Made by a program: the position numbers and the translations under genes
In this document: positions 1 to 8,200 of the stretch, piece by piece
How the letters are laid out: each line of letters opens with the position of its first letter
Numbering within the stretch: position 1 is the first letter of the stretch
The notes under the pieces: model-generated
Databases searched by the model: none
Seen by the model: only the letters and a program-made list of their open reading frames with translations
What the model was told of the DNA's origin: nothing
Assembly (NCBI GenBank): GCA_937921525.1
Contig: CAKZUM010000728.1
Coordinates: forward strand, 1 to 8,910
DNA: 8,910 nt
Source: an uncultured Saprospiraceae bacterium
Lineage (GTDB): Bacteria > Bacteroidota > Bacteroidia > Chitinophagales > Saprospiraceae
Reading direction: 5' to 3'

Positions 1-153
1 GGAATACATGTTTTCCATTTTTCTTCGCTTCATCCGCATAAGGCCCTAAGTGTCTTATAGGGGATGTGTAAGCATCTTTTCCTCTCCGTGAAATAACTGG
101 CATTTGCTAAGTTTTAGAATTTAAAATATTTTATTTGTGATTTAATTTTAGAA

Positions 154-288
154 TAGGCTTGTTACTCTTTAAGAAATGACTAGATGAATTATAGATTATT
201 TCGATAGTTTTCTTGAAAAAATCAGTGCATAGCCCAGCTACGGACTTATTTTTTCAAAGAAGTTGTTTATTAAAGGGTAACAAGTCTA
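154..288. repeat. Hairpin-forming repeat element, copy 1
   Basis: Outer arms at 154-171 and 271-288 pair over 18 positions, 16 Watson-Crick and two G-T, around the motif CTTGTTAC. Inside lies a second imperfect hairpin centred on 235. Its arms, about 209-233 and 237-262, start with a GAAAAAAT/ATTTTTTC clamp and close on TAGC/GCTA with a 3-nt loop. Positions 184-254 are 66/71 identical to 8804-8874. The GAAGTTGTTTA at 259-269 also matches the ends of the 873-1035 palindrome. It could be a mobile palindromic repeat or a structured RNA; the sequence alone does not decide. No transposase is present. Confidence 0.7.
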
Positions 289-302
289 ATAGAGAAACGA
301 GA

Positions 303-380
303 GCAGAGAATAGAGATATATTTCATTTAAAAAACAATCAATATTCGTCTAGTTTGAACGAAATGCGTCTCTATTCTCGC
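303..380. repeat. Imperfect inverted repeat with GAGAATAGAGA arms
   Basis: GAGAATAGAGA at 306-316 is the exact reverse complement of 368-378. After three mismatched pairs, pairing resumes at 320-324 against 360-364 (ATTTC/GAAAT). It then continues with one mismatch and one G-T pair to 331/353, leaving a loop of about 21 nt. Weaker pairing extends outwards (TAGAGAA near 290 against 382-388, with a bulge). It lies immediately beside the 154-288 element and may be a separate member of the local palindrome collection. No function is assigned. Confidence 0.6.
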
Positions 381-656
381 TTCTCTACTCGCTGTTCTAT
401 TTTTGTATGGCTTCAAAATGGTTGTATAAAAAATGATCTATTTGGTAAAACGTATCAGTTTATAGACGCTACTAGTAAGTATTCGTTACTAGGGTCAATT
501 AAGTTTCACCAGATAGATCAAAGTAGAGTATAGGAGAAAGCAGGCATGTTCCCCTATGTAATTAAGACGATATGCTACAAATATAATGCATATTAGGTAA
601 GAAGTAAATAGGCTTCAAAAATTAAACTAACAAAATAGAATTGAATTTTACCACAT

Positions 657-704
657 AGGTACATAGGACACATAGTCAACTAAGCCTATGTGAACTATGT
701 ACCT
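657..704. repeat. Strong symmetric hairpin (AGGTACATAG arms)
   Basis: A 10-bp perfect stem (657-666 with 695-704) is followed by a 2x2 internal mismatch, a 7-bp perfect stem (669-675 CACATAG with 686-692 CTATGTG) and a 10-nt loop. There is no T-run directly after the right arm, so a rho-independent terminator is unlikely. Weaker complementarity reaches roughly 646-718. It may be an interspersed palindromic repeat or a structure in an unannotated transcript. Confidence 0.65.
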
Positions 705-872
705 CGTATGTTTGTAAAGAGGTAAAAAAATACTCCCCATCTACGAAATCTACCCACCGAAAAAAAAGCACTCATAACATAAATAATCAATATAGAACTT
801 AGGAATAACAAAAAAACTCCCTTTCTTTGCAGGAATTTTACAAAGTAGCGTAAATAACCTACATGTAATATA

Positions 873-1035
873 GAAGTTGTTTAAAAATGAATTGATGCAC
901 CATTTGCAAGTCATTGATTCCTAGATACTTCAGCTTTTTTGATTCCCTTAGCTAAGGCTACGAAAATAAAAAAGAGCTTCGTCCTAGAAATCAAGCACTT
1001 ACAACTGATTGCAGAATACATTCTTAAACAACTTC
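873..1035. repeat. 163-bp palindromic, MITE-like element
   Basis: The ends, 873-899 and 1010-1035, are inverted repeats. The outermost 12 bp (GAAGTTGTTTAA) pair perfectly, and about 23 of the terminal 27 positions pair overall. Imperfect complementarity continues inwards (for example TTGATTCCTAG near 915 against CTAGAAATCAA near 985) to a perfect 12-bp palindrome, CCTTAGCTAAGG, at 946-957. The whole unit can therefore fold into one long hairpin. It encodes nothing. The size, the terminal inverted repeats and the shared end motif at 259-269 and 8757-8775 suggest a non-autonomous mobile element. I see no target-site duplication and no transposase, so mobility is inferred. Confidence 0.65.
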
Positions 1036-1352
1036 AACGAATATATATATGCATTGTTTTGAAAAAGAATGTAAAGTAAACCAATTTTTTGCTGCCTATC
1101 CAGTATAAGAAATAGGAATATATCAATTTATTTTTTCTACTTTAGTCGTAGTAATTTCAATCGAAAAGTTTAATTAAAATATTATGAGTGATAACTTCAA
1201 TTGGACAATTGTTTATTTCATAGAACAGTAAAATATAAGAGGATTGTGTTGGTTAAATAACATATTTATATTCTCTATATCATAGTGCTGTAAGATCCTT
1301 TATTTTTGGATGTCAAAATGGTATCCTATTTTCTAATATTTCAACATCATAG
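1036..1352 (+). promoter_or_regulatory. Upstream region of the SDR gene with candidate promoter
   Basis: This 317-nt AT-rich leader must hold the promoter of the downstream dehydrogenase gene if that gene is transcribed alone. TATTTTTG at 1301-1308 matches the Bacteroidota -7 consensus TAnnTTTG and lies 44 nt before the start codon. No convincing TTG sits at the expected -33 distance, so the call is weak. There is no purine-rich ribosome-binding site just before ATG 1353, which is normal for this phylum. A tandem CAATTG pair near 1199-1212 is the only other pattern seen. Confidence 0.3.
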
Positions 1353-2123
1353 ATGAAAAGTAAGACTAAATTAACTGGAAAGAATGTGCTCATTACCGCT
1401 GGTGCTCAGGGAATTGGAGAAGCCATCACTAGACATTTTATTGATAGTGGAGCCAATGTTGCTATTCACTATTTTTCTAGTGCCGATACTGCAAATAAAT
1501 TAGTGGACTATGCAGCTAGCAAAGGGCAAAAAGCTGTTGCTATCAATGGCGACTTAACAAAAGAAGCTGATGCAAATGTAATGGTCGAAAAAACAATAGA
1601 AGCCTTTGGCGGTTTGGATATCCTAATCAACAACGCTGGTTCACTTGTTGCTCGAAAAAAATTGGGTGAAATAGAAACACAATTCTGGTACAAAGTAATG
1701 GACATCAATCTTACTTCTATGCTATTTGTGACTCGAGCAGCGGCTCCTTATCTTGCAAAAAACGACAACAGCAGTATTGTAAATTTAGCATCACTTGCTG
1801 GCCGTAAGGGTGGGCACGCTGGGTCTTTAGCTTATTCTACTAGTAAGGGAGCGATCCTAACGCTAACAAGGGCACTCTCTTCGGAATTAGGCCCAAATGG
1901 TACAAGAGTCAATGCCGTTGCTCCAGGACTTATACTTGGAACGGCATTTCACAATACACATACCACCAAAGAATCAGCTGCCAAAACAGTTGCTGGTATT
2001 CCAATCCAACGAGCAGGTAATGCAGATGACGTAGCGCGGGCGGTGTTGTATCTAGCGTCTGAATACGACGGCTTTATTACAGGTGCTACACTCGATATTA
2101 ATGGTGGCTCTTATAATATGTAG
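1353..2123 (+). CDS. Short-chain dehydrogenase/reductase (SDR), FabG-like
   Basis: This is a cytoplasmic NAD(P)-dependent oxidoreductase of 256 residues, the usual length for a classical SDR. It has an N-terminal dinucleotide-binding fold with TAGAQGIG at residues 15-22; Ala replaces the first Gly of the usual TGxxxGxG. An acidic residue lies in GDLT (Asp67), the structural NNAG motif is at 93-96, and the catalytic residues are Asn119, Ser147, Tyr161 and Lys165 (YSTSK). The C-terminal PG motif (191-192) and ITGATLDINGG (242-252) are typical of FabG and glucose-dehydrogenase-like members. The second beta strand ends in HYFSS without the Asp that marks NAD preference, which hints at NADP(H). 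The substrate cannot be told from sequence. ATG 1353 puts the first strand at the normal distance. The gene stands alone, with a gene-free region upstream and a convergent gene downstream. All catalytic residues are present, so it should be active. Confidence 0.93.
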   Translation: MKSKTKLTGKNVLITAGAQGIGEAITRHFIDSGANVAIHYFSSADTANKLVDYAASKGQKAVAINGDLTKEADANVMVEKTIEAFGGLDILINNAGSLVARKKLGEIETQFWYKVMDINLTSMLFVTRAAAPYLAKNDNSSIVNLASLAGRKGGHAGSLAYSTSKGAILTLTRALSSELGPNGTRVNAVAPGLILGTAFHNTHTTKESAAKTVAGIPIQRAGNADDVARAVLYLASEYDGFITGATLDINGGSYNM

Positions 2124-2144
2124 TTACTTGCTAAATCTTAAACG

Positions 2145-2205
2145 AACAGTAAAAATAAAGCTGGGCGACACTTTGAAAGTGTTGCCCAGTTTTATTTTTA
2201 CTGTT
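2145..2205. terminator. Shared bidirectional rho-independent terminator
   Basis: This is a 61-nt palindrome centred on 2175 in which every position pairs, only two of them as G-T (2160/2190 and 2167/2183). The GC-rich core CTGGGC/GCCCAG is flanked by A-rich and T-rich arms, so transcripts from either strand end with a stem followed by a U-rich tract (TTTTATTTTT on +, CTTTATTTTT on -). It starts 21 nt after the SDR stop and ends 18 nt before the adhesin stop on the other strand. This is the right arrangement to terminate two convergent genes. Confidence 0.92.
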
Positions 2206-2223
2206 TCCTCTGCTCTTTGATAA

Positions 2224-5200
2224 CTACCTCAAATGAATAATTTTCTGCCCAACTGGTGGATAATCTTCAACACTTAGTTTTATATAAAAAATCCCCGTAG
2301 GCAAATTGGTAAAATCTATTGGGTGCGATAATTTTGTTAGGTCTCCAAATTCTTGTTGATAAACTTGTCTACCCACCGCATCAAATAAGGCTATTGAAAC
2401 ATTTAGCTTTTTTGTAAAAATAGCCTCTACTTGGGCATAGTCTTTTGCGGGATTAGGAAAAATAGCAAAAGACTCTACCTCTTGAATGTCCTCTATACTA
2501 GTAACGATCTGCCCTGCCTCTACACTACAGCCATTTGCATCTGTTACCCGTACCGTATAATTACCAACAGGTACACCTCTCACAATAGAATCATTACTAA
2601 GAATACCACCACCCTCATCTTGCCAAATGAAAGAATAAGGAGCGATACCACCCGTAATACTTTCCACTCGTACAGTACCTAATGCCGATGGCGCTGAAAA
2701 ATCTACATCTGTTATAACAGACTCAATTCCCTCAACTGCCTTAATCACAAAAGGGCCTGCTTCTAAAATGCAGTTATTGGCATCTGTAATAATTGCTGAA
2801 TAATTGCCCTCGGGCAAATTCGTTGCTATCGCACTAGTAGTAATCAGTTCATTATTCTGATTTCGCCAAGCATAAATGTAAGAATTAGCAATACCTCCCG
2901 AAATGCTCAAATCAAGGTAGCCTCCACAATTTCTGTAATCCAATAAAACATCATCTAATTGCAATTGACTAGTTCCTCTTAATTCTATGGATTCTATCAC
3001 TTGGTTATTATTGGCGTCTGTGACTGTTACTTCATAGTCTCCTGTAGTTATATTGGATAGGTTAGAAGTCGTAGCTCCCGTATTCCAAAGGTATTGATAC
3101 GGAGGCATTCCACAAGTAACATTCGTTTGAATAGTCCCTAAATTATTACTGCTACAATCAGAAGAGCTAGCTATTAAATTTACAACTAGTGCTTCATTTG
3201 CTAAAGCAATACTAGTATCTACTGTAATACTACAGCCGTTTCTATCAGAGATAGTAACTTCATAATTTCCTGCGGATAAATTCTGAATAGTAGAAGTAGT
3301 GGCCCCTGTATTCCAATTATATTGATAAGGCTGCAATCCACCATTAATAGATAATGCAATAGATCCATTATTTTCTCCTGCACATAGCACGGCTGTAGCA
3401 GCTACTGAATTGATACTTAGAGGATTCGTTGGACTTGTAATAGGTGGGAAAAAATTATCACTTACCCAAGTACAGTTATTAACATCCTCAATGGTTAGAC
3501 TATATGTTCCAGCAGATAAATTCGATTGGTCCTCCATATTCGATCCATTACTCCATTGGTAGATATATGGAGCAGTTCCGCCACTTACAGAGATAGCATA
3601 TACCCCGTTAGCATCCCCAAAACATTCTAACTCGTTCGTTAGATTATCCAAACGAACTGAAAGAGAACCTCCTGAACTAATTACAATGTCTTCTAATGCA
3701 CCTCTACACAAAAAATCTTCATTTTCATCCACTACACTAACGCTGTAATTTCCCGCCCCTAGGTTCGTTAATTCCATGGTATCATTGGCTATGACTTGTA
3801 CCCCATTACTCCATACATATTGATACGTTCCCAAGCCACCACTCACTGCAATCGTAATAGCACCGTCATTAGAATCGGTACAACTTTTATCGGTAATAGA
3901 CACAATATCTATTTGCAGTCCATTTTCTTCAAAGCCAACATTAAAGGTTTCTATTGCATCACAACCTGTCGCATCTGTTAATGTGACGGTATAAGAACCT
4001 GCATCCAAATCATTGATACTACGGGAAGTCAGTCCGCTACTCCATTCATAAGTATAAGGCATTCTTCCACCATTCGCAGCAATATCAATAATCCCATTTT
4101 CTGGTTCTGCACATCCAACGGGGTTGTTAGAGGCAGCAGTTATATTGATCTCCGATGGTTCCTCTAAAACGAAAGAAAGGCTATTAGAAATACAGCCATT
4201 TGCATCAATTATTTGTAGCATATAATTACCTCCACTTATATTTTGCAAGAAACCTTGACTAGTCCTTTGCACGCTATTGTTCGGTAGTAGCCAGCTATAG
4301 ATATATGGCTCTGTACCACCACTTACATTGGCAACAATACTCCCATCTTCTGAGCCATAGCAAGATGGCGTCTCCATCAAAATAGTATCAATTACTAAAT
4401 AATCTGGCTCAGGTAAGATGAAAGAGGTTTCCAAAGCACAGCCAATATTATCTTTAATTTCTAAATCATAAGTTCCTGCCGAAAGCCTAGTAAAATCGCT
4501 ACTCAACCAAAATCCAGTAGAATTATCTGTTATTAAACTACTATCCTTCCAAGTAAAAGTATAGTTGTTAGCACCCGGTGCATCAGACAATACATTCATA
4601 AACACCACTCCATTATCCATATCCTTACAGAGAATAGAATCTACTACTAGAAAGTCATTAATGGTTATGCCTTGAGGAGCGACTATTTGGAGCGTATCAG
4701 ATGTCGCTCGGCAATTATTATCATCCGTAACTGTCACGATATAATTACCTTCGGGTATATCCCGTAAGTCTTTGTTGCCTGTGCCAGTATTCCAAGAATA
4801 GCGGTAAGGAGCAATTCCTCCATTCACGATAATATCAAAAGCACCATCACTTACGCCTTTACAGATAGGTGCTTGAACATTAACAAAATCAATATCCATT
4901 ACTTCTGGGGCATCTAATTCAATGGAGTCCAAAACGGCCGTACAATTGTTTGCATCTGTGATAGAAACGGAATAAAAATCTTCCTCTACAGATACTATTC
5001 TATCACTAGTTGCACCCGTATTCCACAAATAGGCATAAGGGGCTGTTCCTCCATTTACAAAAACATCAATCACCCCATCATCTGCACCTGCACAAGATGG
5101 ATCTGTTTTATTTTCTATATTTAAAAATAAACCCGGCGGCTGAAATAAGGTATCTCGAAGAACTTGCTCACAGTCATTCGCATCGGTGACTGTCACATCA

Positions 5201-8200
5201 TATATGGCAGTTTTTAAAGCAAAAGCTGTTGGCGTATTTTGTTGGAAGGGATCATTCCATTGGTAAGTATAAGGCGTATTACCACCCGAAACATTTACAG
5301 TCAATTGTCCATCTTCTCCATTGACACAAGTAGGATCTATCCCGCTTGTTGAAGCTATTAAAGCAGGGGTAGCATTGATAATACTCGCAGCTGTAGTCGA
5401 ACAACCTTGGGCATCTGTAATGGTTGCATTATATATACCGGGAGCAAGATTTGTTGGATTATTGGTATTCGGTAATCCATCAGACCAGGTATAATTATAA
5501 TCACCGTTAATAGGTGTACCGCCTGTCAGCGTCAAATCAATAGTACCATCCCCGATCCCTGTACAACTAGGATCAGAGGTAACAATATTTAAAATTTCTA
5601 AAGGGGCTGGTTCTTTAATAACGATACTATCTAATGGACAAGGCTGGGTATTATCAGAATCAACAATCACATTATAAATTCCTGCGGGCACATTCACTAA
5701 ATCTTCACTTGTCGCAATCGGATTATTCGAATCATCGGTCCATTGAAATGTTGGATTAATTAAACCACCAACGGTTAAATTTATGGAACCATTGGGTTCT
5801 CCATTACAAGATACATCTACTACATTATCAATAGATAAATCTGGACCATTGACAATTTGCTGAGGTAAGATTCTATTACATCCGTAAGCATCTGTCACCG
5901 TAATATTATAAGCCCCCATTGGTAAACTTGGAATATTATACACACTAGAAGAAGAATTATTAGTGATGCCAAACGAAGGCCCATTCCATACATAACCATA
6001 AGGGGCTAAACCATCCTGAGGAGCTATATCTATAGAGCCATTTGTTTGACAAAATCCTGGTTCTTGGATATTGACTATCTGTACCGTGCTGATACTTGGC
6101 AGAGTATGTACGACAATCGAGTCGCTACTATTACAACCATTTGCAGAAGTAATAGTGACCGCATAGGTTTGATAAAAATCTTTAGATCGGGAGAATACAA
6201 TCGCTTCATCGTCTTGAGTACCGATATTCCATTCATAGGTAAACGGCGCTACTCCAGCTCCAATATTGTTTGCCAATATTAACTCTGGACTACTTTGAAA
6301 ACATACGCTCATCGTATCTGGCGCAGATATATTGGCAATAGGGCTTGTCTCGACTGTAAAAGTTACCGACAATTCATCGGTACATCCTGTACTAGACACC
6401 GCTTGAATATAATAAATAGTATTGCCTGTAATAGATACATCTGGACTAATCAAAGAATTACTAGAGTAGGTATCACTTGAATAAAAAAGAATGGTATCCG
6501 TTGCGTTATTAGCGTCTTGAATAATTAAATCTTTTAGATCAAAATCTGTTGCTTGACAAACACTTTGAGGCCCAGAGGCATTACTTATATCTGGTTGGGC
6601 ATTTACAAATACACTTACTGGAATAAGATCACTTTCACAGTTTTGACCCAGAGAATCTTTTATTTCTTGTGCATAAAAAATAGTCGTATCCATCAGGACT
6701 GGGGTCGTAAATAATTGCCCAGAATCAATTGGGATTCCACCAGTAGCGGAACTATACCAATAGATCGTACCATTGTTAGATGGCTGTACTTGCAGCGTAG
6801 CTGTATTCCCACTACATACTTCATTTACTGATGCTGTTGGATTTAAAATTAAACTTTCATCTGCATTCCCATTACAATTGTCATCAATCAAATTACAAGG
6901 AATCTCTGTTGCTCCGGGATTAATAGCTGCGTTAGTATCATCACAATCTGTATTATCCGTTACATATCCTCCAGGTTGTACTAAAAAACAGATGGATATA
7001 GAATCGTTTGGGTCACCAAATCCATCGTTATCTTTATCTGCATAACGCACATCTGTAGGCTGTACTTGGGGACCATAGAATTCAATCTGATCTAAGCCAA
7101 TATCTCCAAAGGGTTTTGTGTCAGCAGTACTATTTCCTACAAACCGAAACTGCATGACTTGATTATGAAAAGGCGATAAGTCTATATACACTTTATACCA
7201 CTCATCTCCTTGGTCGCCATTTTGTTGCCATAGGTTGGTCCAAGTTGCACCATCTGTAGTGCCTTCTAATTTTAGTTGATTAATATCTACGCCGTATAGG
7301 TGATAATAAAAGGATAAATGACAAGAGCCATTATTCGCTATTACATTGATACAATCAGAAATTAAAACTGCTTCTTTATTTAGTTTGCAATCAAATGAGG
7401 ATTCTATGTAGATATACTGTCCACCTCCACTTATATCATCAGAGGGTCCTGTTCTAGAAGTTACCGTTGGTCCGCTATTAACAATCCAATCAATACTATC
7501 TGTAATAGAATTTCTCCAAACACCACCTAACGTAGGGCAAGAAATACAATTACCATCCCCATCACAATTAACTTGATTATTAAAATCTTCAGATAAGGTA
7601 GCAGGCGGAACATCGCAGTCTGTTAAAAAGGAAATTTTACAAGAATTGTATAAATAAGAAGTGGTACTACAAGACTGTCTAATATAAACGTCATAGTCAG
7701 TAGTCTCAACTAATCCCGTTAAAACATGATTTTCCATACAAGCCAAGGAAATTACTTGACTGCTTGAACTACCTGCCGAAGTGCCATTCCCTGGTATAAA
7801 CCCTGAAGGACCATACTCTATGATCACATTTCCACCACAAGCATTATTATCCATCCATGCTAAATCAATAGTACTCGCAGTAATAGCCGAAAAAGTAATA
7901 TTAGACGGTGGCGTACACCCAATAGGTTCGAAGACTAATTCAAAATGATCTAAAGTACCTACATTGACTGATTTTTGATCACAAACCCTCAAATTCCAAA
8001 TACCGTTTGGATCAATATTCGGAATATTATAGAGATCAGAAAAAGACTGCTCTGGAGTATACCGACCTACAGCATCAGAACTTTTATTAGCTGCACTAAT
8101 GGACGTTAAGGCACAGCCATCATCCGACAACACCATTGGCTGGAAACAATTACCATTATCTAGTAAACCCCAATTATCGCCCGTTCCTCCTCTACGATCT

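Larger units (their letters stand above)
1..1352. other. Gene-free, palindrome-rich intergenic region
   Basis: No reading frame in this 1.35 kb has the length, codon pattern or recognisable motif of a real gene. The longest open frame (213-533, TTG start) runs straight through two inverted repeats, and its product resembles nothing I know. The stretch contains at least four separate inverted repeats, listed individually, plus a weaker one at 44-62 (CCCTAAG against CTTATAGGG). Positions 396-645 and 719-872 are AT-rich with A and T runs; I see no further structure there beyond a small TAGTAA/TTACTA hairpin near 473-491. The left edge may carry the first codons of a leftward gene (ATG at 39-37), but 13 codons are too few to call. 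Confidence 0.75.

Noticed and set aside
1..39. Possible 5' end of a leftward gene (ATG at 39-37, lysine/arginine-rich start)
   Set aside because: Only 13 codons are visible, with no leader or motif to support it.
154..288. tRNA or other standard RNA gene
   Set aside because: The fold is a single long stem with no cloverleaf or TTCGA-type arm; no known RNA family is recognised.
213..533. Open frame of 106 codons on the + strand
   Set aside because: It has a TTG start inside a hairpin repeat, crosses a second inverted repeat and shows no recognisable motif or plausible composition; it is best explained by chance.
657..704. Rho-independent terminator
   Set aside because: No T-run follows the right arm on either strand and no gene ends nearby.
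2503..6087. Open frames on the opposite strand of the adhesin gene (for example 6773-7045 and 8099-8428 nearby)
   Set aside because: They are shadows of a well-supported coding frame and their translations have no domain character.
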